Assembly (NCBI GenBank): GCA_028711445.1
Contig: JAQTSD010000004.1
Coordinates: forward strand, 1-60,653
Length of the DNA stretch: 60,653 nucleotides
Reading direction: 5' to 3'
Source: Candidatus Peribacteraceae bacterium
GTDB taxonomy: Bacteria; Patescibacteriota; Gracilibacteria; Peribacterales; Peribacteraceae
Positions 53,086 through 60,653 of this stretch are shown here, one piece after another. Below the pieces are notes generated by a model. It did not search any database. It worked only from the letters and a program-made list of their open reading frames with translations, and had not been told where the DNA came from. Made by a program: the position numbers and the translations under genes. How positions within the stretch are numbered: the first letter of the stretch is position 1; every line of letters begins with the position of its first letter.

Positions 53086-53766
53086 CTACTCCCGCATCAG
53101 TGCGGCTGCGAAGACATTTGTGTGGACAGTGGCATTGGAAAGTTGGTCTCCTCCACGATAGGTCCAGTAACGTTCACGGTTGCAGCATGTGCAATCGCTG
53201 TGTCGCTCGAAACGTTCAGGTCGTACGCCGCAATATTCAAAACGTTCCTGCGCCGCCCCGCGCAGGTTGACGGTCCTGCCTCGAATAAATCTCGTGTTGA
53301 CGTTTGGGAGTTCTTGGGCAGGGTCGGAGAATTCGGCGCACTTCATGCAGAGCGACGGTCCGGCGGCGACGAAGGTGTCGCTGGCATCGATGTTGCATTC
53401 TTTCTTCAGAGCATCGAAGAATTTCTCGATGGCGCCGCCAATGAGTCCGCGCCATCCGACATGGAGCGCTCCGAGTGCGCGTTTTTTCGGTGCGTAGATC
53501 ACGAAGGCCTGGCAGTCGGCGCACGAGATACACAGTGCGAGGCCGGGCACACTCGCAAGCATCCCGTCCGCATCTTCAGTCGCATTCGCGGCGGTATGAA
53601 TGCGGACGGCGCGATTCCCATGAACCTGATGCACGCGGGCGAACGATTGTGCGCCCAATTCCTGAGCGATGTCTTCGTAGGAGGCTGCGGCATGCTCTTT
53701 CGTGAAGAGCCCAAGCGAGAGCTCCCCTGAAAATTGGGAGAAGAGGGAGAAGGGGTCGGTGCTCAT
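53086..53766 (-). CDS. pgeF: PgeF/YfiH purine nucleoside phosphorylase-like (laccase-domain) protein
   Basis: Multicopper-oxidase-like fold protein of the YfiH family, linked to peptidoglycan editing and to purine nucleoside cleavage. 226 residues with QVHGN, CADCQAFVIY, LHVGWRGLIGG and GPSLCMKC, carrying the His/Cys/His metal site. Its ATG overlaps the stop of nnrD (ATGA at 53763-53766), so translation is coupled. Confidence 0.9.
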   Translation of the reverse strand: MSTDPFSLFSQFSGELSLGLFTKEHAAASYEDIAQELGAQSFARVHQVHGNRAVRIHTAANATEDADGMLASVPGLALCISCADCQAFVIYAPKKRALGALHVGWRGLIGGAIEKFFDALKKECNIDASDTFVAAGPSLCMKCAEFSDPAQELPNVNTRFIRGRTVNLRGAAQERFEYCGVRPERFERHSDCTCCNRERYWTYRGGDQLSNATVHTNVFAAALMRE

Positions 53767-54548
53767 TGTTCAAGGGTGTGCAGCAGGTGCGGGATCTCGT
53801 CGATGACATCGCGAGTCGTGAAGGCGAGACCGTTCTGTGGAGCGAGAACGACTGCGGCACGCTTGATGATTGTGGCAGCGGTCTTGCATGCTTCCGATGC
53901 GTTCATCTTTTGGGCGATCAGCCCTGCGATCAACCCCGCGAGTGCATCTCCCGTGCCGCCGACCGTGAGGCCTGCGTTGCCCCCCTTAAGTTCGATGACT
54001 TGCCCGTCGGGGGACGCGATGCGATCAGTCGGGCCCTTAAGAAGAATGGTGACGGCATACTCCTCCGCCTTCGCCCCGATCTCGTCCGCGGAGATCCCCA
54101 TCCGTTCCAGTTCACCCAAGTGCGGCGTGCAGACGGCCCCCTTTCCCCGTACGAGCGAGAGCGTTTCTTTCTGTAGTGCGCCCGCGTCGAGGACGAGAGG
54201 GAGCGAGGCATCGGCGATGATTTCTTTCAAGGCCGCAAGGCTCTCGCGATTGCTGCGATCAACCCCGGGGCCGAGCACCGCAGAGTCCATCGTTGCGAGC
54301 AGCTCCAAAATGGGCTCAATGTCTTTCTTGCCGAGGTGGTCCCCCTTGAATGGGTGAACCTGGAAATTGAGCGAGGTGGATTTTGCCACTTCTGCGTGAC
54401 AGGCGGGGAGTGCGACGAAGACGAGATCTACGCCGCCCGCCTCCGCAGCGAGAGCGGCGAAGAGGGGCGCGCCGTGCATGGTCAGCGATCCGCCGACAAC
54501 GGTGACCTTCCCATTCTCGCCTTTATGTGAAAGTGGATCGCGGTGCAC
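53763..54548 (-). CDS. nnrD: ADP-dependent NAD(P)HX dehydratase
   Basis: Repairs hydrated NAD(P)H. 261 residues matching the YjeF C-terminal/NnrD domain: VVGGSLTMHGAP, LGPGVDRS, LVLDAGAL, TPHLGELERM and NAGLTVGGTGDALAG with the catalytic Asp. The epimerase half (NnrE) is absent from this chain. The start codon is GTG at 54548, with TATCAT (54555-54560) ending 6 nt upstream, another leaderless candidate. First gene of a two-gene operon with pgeF. Confidence 0.93.
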   Translation of the reverse strand: MHRDPLSHKGENGKVTVVGGSLTMHGAPLFAALAAEAGGVDLVFVALPACHAEVAKSTSLNFQVHPFKGDHLGKKDIEPILELLATMDSAVLGPGVDRSNRESLAALKEIIADASLPLVLDAGALQKETLSLVRGKGAVCTPHLGELERMGISADEIGAKAEEYAVTILLKGPTDRIASPDGQVIELKGGNAGLTVGGTGDALAGLIAGLIAQKMNASEACKTAATIIKRAAVVLAPQNGLAFTTRDVIDEIPHLLHTLEQ

Positions 54549-54582
54549 GGGAGAATGATAGCAGTTTTTTCACTTCCCTACC

Positions 54583-55674
54583 CTAAGAGGCTTGCACAAT
54601 CACTTTGATCTTCTCGCGGAATTTTTCCGCAGAGTATTGTTTGGCATGTGTGCGGATAGCGATCGGATCGTAGATCATGTCTTCGAAGCGTGCGAGAGCC
54701 TCTGCAATAGCACCAGTGGATTGATCGGAGAAGAAAAGCCCGCTCACCCCCTCCTTGACGCTATCCGCCGCTCCACCCCTGCGAAATGCAATGACGGGTG
54801 TGCCGCATGCCTGGGCCTCGAGAGGTACGATGCCGGCGTCTTCGTGCGGAGGGAATAAGAGCGCCCGAGCGTTGGTGTAGATGCGTGGGAGATCCTCGTC
54901 CGCAACGTATCCCAAAAAGGTTACAGTCGGACCTGCGAGGCGTCTCAAGCGTTTTTCGTCCGGGCCGGTTCCGGCGATAACAAGGGGGAGACGTCGGGCA
55001 TTCGCGAAGGCGATGAGCAGGTCGAAGCGCTTGTATGGCACCATGCGTCCGACAGCGAGAAAAGCGTGTCGACGCTCCATTTGTTCTCTACTTAGGGGAT
55101 ACGCGAAGAACCGTTCGTGAATCGGAGGTGATACCACCGTACTCTCGCGCCGATATACGGAGCGGATGCGCGATTGGGTTTCGGAGGAATTGGCTATAAA
55201 AACATCCACACGTTTGGCAGTCGTGAGGTCCCATCGTCGCAATTTTGTGAGAAGACCTTTCACTGTTTTGCGTGCAAGTTTCGGGATGCGGAAATCCTGC
55301 AGGTACCTCTCTTCCATCTCCCATGCATAGCGCATGGGCGTGTGGCAGTAGCAGATGTGCGTTGCACTGCTGGGTGGTACGATCCCCTTTCCCACGGCAT
55401 GTGACGAACTCAGGATGACATCGTAGCCTCTCAAGTCCATCGCCTCCACCGTTGCGGGCATCCACGGGAGAAGCAGTCGGTGGTCGTGTAGAAACTGAAA
55501 CCACGGCTGGAGACGGGAGACACGTATATCGGCGTTCTGCAGTGGTCCCAATCCCCGGCGCGCAGCGACAGTCGTGAAGATCGGTGCGGACGGCCAAAGC
55601 GTATGGAACTCTGCGATCACATGTTCTGCGCCGGCGAAGATGGGAAGCCAATCTGCAGTGAGTGCGAGGCGCAT
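54583..55674 (-). CDS. Glycosyltransferase family 4 (GT-B fold)
   Basis: 363 residues. N-terminal acceptor domain MRLALTADWLPIFAGAEHV. C-terminal donor site: AVGRMVPYKRFDLLIAFA, then FPPHEDAGIVPLEAQACGTPVIAF with the two Glu of E-x7-E. HICYCHTPMRYAWEM is typical of mannosyl/rhamnosyl-type GT4 enzymes, but the donor is not certain. The promoter shares the symmetrical CTATGATAG box with divergent ftsQ; the leader is about 37 nt. Confidence 0.87.
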   Translation of the reverse strand: MRLALTADWLPIFAGAEHVIAEFHTLWPSAPIFTTVAARRGLGPLQNADIRVSRLQPWFQFLHDHRLLLPWMPATVEAMDLRGYDVILSSSHAVGKGIVPPSSATHICYCHTPMRYAWEMEERYLQDFRIPKLARKTVKGLLTKLRRWDLTTAKRVDVFIANSSETQSRIRSVYRRESTVVSPPIHERFFAYPLSREQMERRHAFLAVGRMVPYKRFDLLIAFANARRLPLVIAGTGPDEKRLRRLAGPTVTFLGYVADEDLPRIYTNARALLFPPHEDAGIVPLEAQACGTPVIAFRRGGAADSVKEGVSGLFFSDQSTGAIAEALARFEDMIYDPIAIRTHAKQYSAEKFREKIKVIVQAS

Positions 55675-55717
55675 GGGACGGAAGAGATGCGGGGAAGCGG
55701 GAGGAGGTTGCTTGCTC

Positions 55718-55724
55718 TATGATA
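55718..55724. promoter_or_regulatory. Symmetrical -10 serving two divergent genes
   Basis: TATGAT on the plus strand (55718-55723) ends 8 nt before ftsQ. The same bases read TATCAT on the minus strand, towards the GT4 gene. RNA polymerase could bind in only one orientation at a time. Confidence 0.5.
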
Positions 55725-55731
55725 GCGGTCG

Positions 55732-56646
55732 ATGCCCCTGAAGCCACCGCGTCGCCTTCCACGGCAATTCAACCGTCCCATTACGGCACGGACACAACAG
55801 CTCCTCAAGCGTCACCGCGGAACGAACACTGTATGGAGTGACCGTTGGAAGCGCGTCATGAGACGCGGTCAGCATCTCTTCAGGGATATTCGTTATTCTT
55901 TGCTCAAGTGGATACTTATCGGAGTGATCGCTTGCGCGGTGTTGCTGGTGGGATTGATGACGTTCTCCCCGATTGTCGAAGTACGGGAAGTGACGGTGAC
56001 GCGTGTCTCGACGCGTCTCGACATCGAGCAAGTGCAACACGCCCTCGCACCTGTCTTCGGGCAGCGTCTGCTCTTCCTCTCCGATCGTACAGTTGAACAA
56101 ATGGTGCGCAGTGCGGTTCCAGATATCCAAGATGTGAAGGTGGAGAAGCAGTATCCGTCGCGACTGGGGGTCATGATTACGCTTCAGCCACTTGTGGCCC
56201 GACTGAAGATCCAATCACCTGAAGAGCTGACTGCCTCACAATCGGGATCGGGAAATACCACAGATTTCCTCACAGGACGAGGCATCTACATTGTTGCCCC
56301 GTTGGCCGATGAAGGAGCCGATCTTCCGCTTATTACTCTCGTTGACTGGGGCGTACGTCCTATCCCGGGCTCTCAGCCGCTTTCGCCGGAATTTCTCACC
56401 CGAATGCAACGGACCGAGCAGGCACTCTCGGAACAATTCGGCTATCACGTGGTACGCCGGATTGCATACCAGCGCGCTCAAGAATTTCATTTGCGCATAG
56501 GAGAGAAGACAGAGCTCTGGTTCGATACAGTTGGTTCCATCGAAGAACAGTTGAAACGACTTCGATCCTTTTTGCAGAATGTTGATATGAAGACGGTGAA
56601 ACAGTATGTGGATCTGCGGATGTCGGATCGAGTGGTGTTTCAGTAG
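55732..56646 (+). CDS. ftsQ: Cell division protein FtsQ/DivIB
   Basis: Bitopic divisome protein. 304 residues: basic cytoplasmic N-terminus (1-58), one membrane helix (about 59-82), POTRA domain directly after it (VEVREVTVTRVSTRLDIEQVQHAL...) and a beta domain to the end. It is outside a dcw cluster (no ftsA, ftsZ or murC/ddl beside it) but upstream of dacF and an M23 peptidase. The family is called by architecture more than by sequence. Confidence 0.8.
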   Translation: MPLKPPRRLPRQFNRPITARTQQLLKRHRGTNTVWSDRWKRVMRRGQHLFRDIRYSLLKWILIGVIACAVLLVGLMTFSPIVEVREVTVTRVSTRLDIEQVQHALAPVFGQRLLFLSDRTVEQMVRSAVPDIQDVKVEKQYPSRLGVMITLQPLVARLKIQSPEELTASQSGSGNTTDFLTGRGIYIVAPLADEGADLPLITLVDWGVRPIPGSQPLSPEFLTRMQRTEQALSEQFGYHVVRRIAYQRAQEFHLRIGEKTELWFDTVGSIEEQLKRLRSFLQNVDMKTVKQYVDLRMSDRVVFQ

Positions 56647-56775
56647 AGGTCGCCTCCCCCTTTCATTCTTTTGAATTTTAATAGAAAAGAGGTGCTTGAC
56701 CTTAAGAACTTTTCTTCACCACAAACTGCTTTCACCCCCTTCACCTGAGAGACGAATGCCCCTATCCTTCTGAAG

Positions 56776-57633
56776 ATGTATCGGTCCATTCTCGCGGCGC
56801 TGCTTATGGGCATCGTTCCTCTGCCGGCGACTTCACCGCAGAGCACGTCCGCACCGCTTGCTCAAGTGCAGATCTCCCCTCCTGTTTCCCGATTATCTGT
56901 CGCGGAACGTCTGTCGGCTTCGGGGGTGATCGTCCTCGATTTGCAGGGGGGGCAGCAGATCTACGGAAAACAGACGGATGTTGAGCGCCCGATGGCGAGT
57001 CTCACGAAGCTCATGACAGCGCTTCTTATCGTCGAAAATCATTCCTTGGATGTGTGGGTAAAGATTCCGAACGGTGCGGATTCTGTAGACGGGAGCAAAG
57101 CATATTTGCCTGAAGGAGAGCAGTTCACCGTTGGAGATCTTCTTTCTGCACTTCTCCTTCCTTCTGCCAATGATGCTGCATATACCCTTGCTCTCTATCA
57201 CAGTGGCTCCATCGCGGCATTTGTCGATGCCATGAACGCGCGCGCCGAGGCATTGGGTCTCAAGGGAACACACTATGCCAATCCATCGGGCATCGACAAC
57301 TCCCAGCAGTGGTCCACGCCGCAGGATATCGCGTGGCTTACCGCCTTTGCATTGCGGAATCCCGCGATTCGCAGTCGCATGGGCAAGCGTGGCGATCGGA
57401 TCATCAGCCGCGAAGGAACACCTATCCGCTTCACGCACACACATGCGCTCATGCATGCAGCCACGTCCATTGAAGCCGGTAAGACCGGTACTACAGAAGC
57501 AGCAAAACAGTGTCTTGTCTCTCTCGTGAAAACCAACGGACGCGAATATCTAGTGGTTCTTCTTCACTCGCTGCAACGGTATACCGACATGAGCATCATT
57601 CTCGATGAGCTCAAGAAGCAACCGATTCTCTGA
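56776..57633 (+). CDS. dacF: D-alanyl-D-alanine carboxypeptidase (PBP5/DacF type)
   Basis: Trims the terminal D-Ala of peptidoglycan stem peptides. 285 residues: signal peptide (1-22), active site SLTK (S-x-x-K), PSANDAA (S-x-N) and AGKTGTT (K-T-G), the full penicillin-binding triad. It lacks the long C-terminal PBP5 domain. TATCCT ends 7 nt before ATG. The next gene starts 6 bp later and is likely cotranscribed. Confidence 0.92.
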   Translation: MYRSILAALLMGIVPLPATSPQSTSAPLAQVQISPPVSRLSVAERLSASGVIVLDLQGGQQIYGKQTDVERPMASLTKLMTALLIVENHSLDVWVKIPNGADSVDGSKAYLPEGEQFTVGDLLSALLLPSANDAAYTLALYHSGSIAAFVDAMNARAEALGLKGTHYANPSGIDNSQQWSTPQDIAWLTAFALRNPAIRSRMGKRGDRIISREGTPIRFTHTHALMHAATSIEAGKTGTTEAAKQCLVSLVKTNGREYLVVLLHSLQRYTDMSIILDELKKQPIL

Positions 57634-57639
57634 CCATTT

Positions 57640-58677
57640 ATGCCCTCTCCTGATCTTACGATTCACTGGCTTTCCGTGCGAGTACGCCTCCTGTGTCTTC
57701 TTGTGCTTCTTGTGGGATCACTGCTTCCGCCCTATGTGCCAAAGGCCGCACTCGCCCCGCAAGAGCTCACGACGGCTGTTCCACAGTTCCTGCTTGTGGA
57801 GGAGGGATTCATCATGAAGTCATCCTCCCTGACCAAGCAGAGTGCACGACGGGCGTATGCCGAGGGCATCGTGCACACTGTGAAAGAGGGTGAGAGCCTG
57901 GAGAAGCTTTCCAACCGTTATGGTATCTCCGTACAGACGATGCGGTGGGTGAACAAGCTTTCCGAAGAGAAGAGCATTCAGCCAGGTGACGAATTACTCA
58001 TCCTTCCCGTCGACGGTGTTCTCCACACGGTTGCGCGCAGTCAGTCGCTCACGCAGATCGCTGAAATCTATGGTATCGATGCGGATGTGATTACCAGGCA
58101 GAACAAGCTCAAGAGCGGGTTCCTTATGGCTGGCCAAGAGCTCATCATCCCGGGTGGCAAGCCTATTGTCGGCAAGCCCAAAGCAATCGCCATGGTTGAG
58201 CCGGACAAGACGGGAAAGGCGCCGTCTGATGCGGGGCCGAAACCCGCGGAGGGCCCCAAGCGGTCGGCGGTGAAGTCCTTCACGAGTGAGCCCACTGCAG
58301 GGGTGCTCCAGAAGCCTTGTTCCGATGTGTGCTTCGTCACGCAGTACTACCATGTGGGGCACTATGCGCTTGATCTGCAGGAGCGGGGAGCCGGGCCAAT
58401 CTATGCGGCCGAAGCAGGCACAATTACGCGTGCCGATTACGGATGGGACGGCGGATATGGCAATGTCATCGAGATCGATCATGGCAATGAACTCATGACA
58501 CTCTATGCACATTGCAAGGAACTCTATGTGAAAGAGGGAGACACGGTGGAGCGCGGGCAGCTCATCGCGTGGATGGGCAACACGGGGCTCGTCTACGGCT
58601 CGACGGGTATTCATGTGCACTTCGAAGTGCGTCTCAAGGGGACGAAGAAAAATCCGCTCTTGTACATACAGGAGTAG
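57640..58677 (+). CDS. LysM-M23 cell-wall peptidase
   Basis: Exported peptidoglycan endopeptidase. 345 residues: signal or anchor helix (about 15-38), two LysM domains (about 75-125 and 127-170), a Pro/Lys linker and an M23 domain (about 225-340) with HYALDL and HVHFEV as zinc motifs. No -10 lies near its ATG; translation probably follows dacF. The last 91 bp, including HVHFEV and the stop, recur exactly at 59974-60064 beyond the next gene. Confidence 0.92.
   Translation: MPSPDLTIHWLSVRVRLLCLLVLLVGSLLPPYVPKAALAPQELTTAVPQFLLVEEGFIMKSSSLTKQSARRAYAEGIVHTVKEGESLEKLSNRYGISVQTMRWVNKLSEEKSIQPGDELLILPVDGVLHTVARSQSLTQIAEIYGIDADVITRQNKLKSGFLMAGQELIIPGGKPIVGKPKAIAMVEPDKTGKAPSDAGPKPAEGPKRSAVKSFTSEPTAGVLQKPCSDVCFVTQYYHVGHYALDLQERGAGPIYAAEAGTITRADYGWDGGYGNVIEIDHGNELMTLYAHCKELYVKEGDTVERGQLIAWMGNTGLVYGSTGIHVHFEVRLKGTKKNPLLYIQE
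58587..58677 (+). repeat. 91-bp direct repeat, copy A (3' end of the LysM-M23 gene)
   Basis: Identical to 59974-60064. Identity starts at GCTCGTCTACGG and stops exactly after the TAG stop codon. The repeats are 1,387 bp apart and bracket the orphan gene at 58758. Confidence 0.95.
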
Positions 58678-58757
58678 AGAGCAAATCCTCTGGTTCCAGG
58701 TGCGATTGGAAGAGGATGAGTACTTGACTAAACGGCGATAGATCGTAAAGTCTTTCT

Positions 58758-59933
58758 ATGCCTCCATCGAGCTTACGTGCTGGCTATTTGGATTATCTCC
58801 ATGGCGAAGCGACTGATCAGTTGGATCAGGCCTTTCGGGGAGAGGACATGCCAGAAGGTTTGGCGTATCGCACGGCCCTGAGAGATGCGATCAACACCTA
58901 CTGCACGCTCTTCGACCGTGCGGCCGAACTCGTTGCACGCTTCGTGGAGACGCTGCCCTACGAGGGGTCTTTCCGGCACCAAGATGCGTTGCTGGCTCTG
59001 ATCATCCTGCAGGAAACGAGAACAGCTCTCGATGAGCTCCTCGCACACGATGCCGAGCTTCGTGGTTCGGTGGTGGGAGAGGTGCGGACCGATGGGCGAA
59101 CGGACAATGAGATCCGTACCGGCTCGCGTGAGTTCGATGAGTATCACGAGATCGACGAAAAGAGGCGGATCGAGCAGGAGCAAGTGCGGAAAGATGCTGA
59201 GCGGGACGCGGATATTCGGTCAAGTTTCTACAGTGGGGCAAACGCCGACCGTGTGGATGAGTCTGTTCACCAAAGTTCGCGAGATGTGCTCGGCGGTCCC
59301 AGGAAGGTCAGTGTCTATTCCTTCGACAAGCCTGCGGAAGGAGATGGCGAATCACCTGCACATGAAGTGGAGCCGAGCCCTCCTCCATCGTCTCCCTCGG
59401 ATACTGCCACTTCGTCGTCCGAGGGGGCTCAGCCGCAAGAGGGCCTTCCGAAGCCATCTCAAGGAGAATCCGCTGCGATGAGGTTCTTCGGTGAACGGCC
59501 GAGGTTCATCGAAATCGATGTCCCTGACTTCAAGGGGGAGGATCCTATCATCGTCTTCAGGCAGGCTTCTCAGTGGCTGGTCGAACAGATCATTGCGGTC
59601 GCCTCGGGGAGTCATCAGCGCGACAGTTTTCCGCGTATCGCCCCGATCATCGACCTCGAGGGAGAGAAGCACACAACCACCGTCGATGCACTGAGAGCGG
59701 TCGCGGAAGACATCCGGGGCAAAGTGAAGAGGCTCCGCCCGCCCATGGGCGATGGGTTGGACCAGCTGCACGACCTGATGGATCACATGCGAACGATTGA
59801 CCCGAACGATCAACGGGGTCTGTACGAGATACTTGGCGAGATGGATCAGATCTTCGGTTCAAAAAAACGAGACGATCCTCCGTGGGAAAAGCCGTGGGAG
59901 GAGGGTGGTTGGCGGGAGGGGAGTGGTGAATGA
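58758..59933 (+). CDS. Orphan protein between the 91-bp repeats
   Basis: Not recognised. 391 residues: helical N-terminal domain (1-115), charged region (115-185), Pro/Ser/Glu-rich disordered linker (about 195-245), helical C-terminal domain (about 250-365) and a Trp/Glu/Lys-rich tail. No signal peptide, membrane segment or recombinase motif. It has its own promoter: TTGACT, 16 nt, then TAAAGT ending 6 nt before ATG. It lies in the segment that separates the two copies of the peptidase 3' end, so it looks like inserted cargo. Confidence 0.6.
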   Translation: MPPSSLRAGYLDYLHGEATDQLDQAFRGEDMPEGLAYRTALRDAINTYCTLFDRAAELVARFVETLPYEGSFRHQDALLALIILQETRTALDELLAHDAELRGSVVGEVRTDGRTDNEIRTGSREFDEYHEIDEKRRIEQEQVRKDAERDADIRSSFYSGANADRVDESVHQSSRDVLGGPRKVSVYSFDKPAEGDGESPAHEVEPSPPPSSPSDTATSSSEGAQPQEGLPKPSQGESAAMRFFGERPRFIEIDVPDFKGEDPIIVFRQASQWLVEQIIAVASGSHQRDSFPRIAPIIDLEGEKHTTTVDALRAVAEDIRGKVKRLRPPMGDGLDQLHDLMDHMRTIDPNDQRGLYEILGEMDQIFGSKKRDDPPWEKPWEEGGWREGSGE

Positions 59934-59973
59934 TGGGGCACAAATCGGGTGTGAAGTATGGTGGATCGATAGT

Positions 59974-60064
59974 GCTCGTCTACGGCTCGACGGGTATTCA
60001 TGTGCACTTCGAAGTGCGTCTCAAGGGGACGAAGAAAAATCCGCTCTTGTACATACAGGAGTAG
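59974..60064 (+). repeat. 91-bp direct repeat, copy B (detached peptidase 3' end)
   Basis: An exact copy of the last 91 bp of the LysM-M23 gene, without an upstream gene body. It encodes about 29 residues, including HVHFEV, then TAG. The DoxX gene ends 16 bp further on, on the opposite strand. Confidence 0.95.
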
Positions 60065-60079
60065 GGCCGCTTGCGCGCT

Positions 60080-60475
60080 TCAAAAGAGTTCCCGCTTAAA
60101 GATCCACCATTCGATGCTCGCGGAGCGCGCACCGTAGACGAAGAGGATCGCGAAGCATGCGACGTAGAGCAGCGCGAGCTCGCCGCGATTCTGGATGGGG
60201 AGCAAACCGTTGCCCATGTGAGCGGTGACGTACGCTCCGATGAGCAGGATGCTGCCGAGCACGGCAACGAGGCGCGTCCAGAAACCCGCAACGAGGGCGA
60301 TGCCACCCAACAGCTCGCATATACCGACGAATCCCATGAATCCCTGTACAGAGAACTGACCGTCAAGCAGGCCGAGCTTCTGCAGCCCGTGCTGGAGGAA
60401 GAGGAGTCCTACGAGGACGCGGAAGAGGAGGTAGAACATGTTTGCGCTTTTGGAGGAGAGTGTGGAGAAGAGCAT
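60080..60475 (-). CDS. DoxX-family membrane protein
   Basis: Small polytopic membrane protein. 131 residues with four membrane segments and the DoxX pattern LLFRVLVGLLFLQHGLQKLG, CELLGGIALVAGFWTRLVAV and HMGNGLL. The family is linked to redox or thiol stress, but its biochemistry is uncertain. ATG at 60475 (22 nt after TACAAT) or at 60439, directly before the first helix, are both possible. Confidence 0.85.
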   Translation of the reverse strand: MLFSTLSSKSANMFYLLFRVLVGLLFLQHGLQKLGLLDGQFSVQGFMGFVGICELLGGIALVAGFWTRLVAVLGSILLIGAYVTAHMGNGLLPIQNRGELALLYVACFAILFVYGARSASIEWWIFKRELF

Positions 60476-60593
60476 GGAAGATGGGGAAGGAGCGTCCATT
60501 GTAAACAAATCAATAGGCCATCGCAGAGGACAATGGAGTTGCCGTCCAGCCCGGTTGGGAAATGCGTTACGAGAACTATTTTGCGGAGCAGAA

Positions 60594-60653
60594 TGGCGGG
60601 GCTGACGGGACTCGAACCCGCGACCTTCCGCGTGACAGGCGGACGCTCTAACC
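60594..60653 (-). tRNA. tRNA-Asp (anticodon GTC), cut by the window edge
   Basis: On the minus strand, anticodon arm TCCGC-CTGTCAC-GCGGA gives GTC. The T arm is GCGGG-TTCGAGT-CCCGT. The 3' acceptor CAGCCCC is followed by discriminator G and encoded CCA (60594-60596). The 5' acceptor strand lies outside the window. Confidence 0.93.

Noticed and set aside
59797-60099. 100-codon plus-strand frame containing copy B of the 91-bp repeat
   Set aside because: It reads the repeat in a different frame from the peptidase and overlaps the 391-residue gene; not a gene.
1-60653. UGA read as glycine, as in some CPR lineages
   Set aside because: Several conserved genes (murA, uvrB, topA and others) end at TGA at the expected length, and no conserved glycine is encoded by TGA.
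1-60653. CRISPR array, insertion sequence or integrase
   Set aside because: No regularly spaced repeats and no transposase or recombinase motif were seen; the repeats present are hairpins and duplicated gene ends.

Overview
This 60.65-kb window is a gene-dense bacterial chromosome segment with moderately high GC. It reads with the standard code: family-length genes such as murA, topA and uvrB end at TGA, so UGA is not recoded. Small single-copy housekeeping genes, many orphan proteins, CPR-style small membrane and surface proteins, almost no classical operons and no visible Shine-Dalgarno sites together suggest a Patescibacteria/CPR lineage, perhaps Peregrinibacteria/Peribacteria. That placement is inference; no rRNA gene is present to confirm it.

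Layout. 1-8 kb: polyprenyl sugar-phosphate transferase, an exonuclease fused to a decayed DinG-like helicase, nusA, lspA, murA, a degenerate MBL-fold protein and tRNA-Arg. 8-19.7 kb: a hypothetical pair, aspartate aminotransferase divergent from an archaeal-type PEP carboxylase, a glycosyltransferase-like protein with an internal tandem duplication, pyrF, comM divergent from yraN, a holin-like membrane protein, and metK behind an S-box (SAM) riboswitch. 19.8-31.6 kb: an amidase-SpoIID fusion, a GT4 glycosyltransferase, a four-helix-bundle (rRNA-IVS-type) gene between inverted repeats, a proline-rich protein, a ~1,357-residue orphan, serS and another orphan. 31.7-44.6 kb: uvrB, SDR, galU, hsp20, uppP, an XRE regulator, recJ, two surface proteins, dnaJ, khpB/jag and hup. 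44.9-60.65 kb: topA, an SGNH-MBOAT O-acyltransferase pair, tRNA-Trp, a YbaK deacylase, an M23 peptidase, dgt, a hairpin-rich gap, pgeF, nnrD, GT4, ftsQ, dacF, a LysM-M23 peptidase, an orphan cassette, DoxX and a partial tRNA-Asp.

The genes fit a small Gram-positive-like envelope programme: lipid-carrier recycling (uppP), peptidoglycan precursor (murA), division (ftsQ), trimming (dacF, two M23, amidase-SpoIID), lipoprotein processing (lspA), surface glycans (sugar transferase, two GT4, galU, O-acylation pair) and TSP3-type surface proteins. Central metabolism is sparse: PEP to oxaloacetate to aspartate, SAM and UMP.

Three signals stand out. (1) About 28 genes carry a -10-like hexamer (TANNNT) ending 6-10 nt, mostly 6-8 nt, before the start codon, which predicts widespread leaderless transcription. 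(2) Three genes (serS, uvrB, LysM-M23) have a second copy of their own 3' end lying downstream. In two of them the copies are separated by a hairpin of one repeat family (loop TCGACRRGCTC, covarying stem); in the third the copies are exact, 91 bp long, and bracket an orphan gene. (3) Several palindromic repeat families show compensatory changes between copies, including a ~457-bp unit with inverted repeats around a four-helix-bundle gene.
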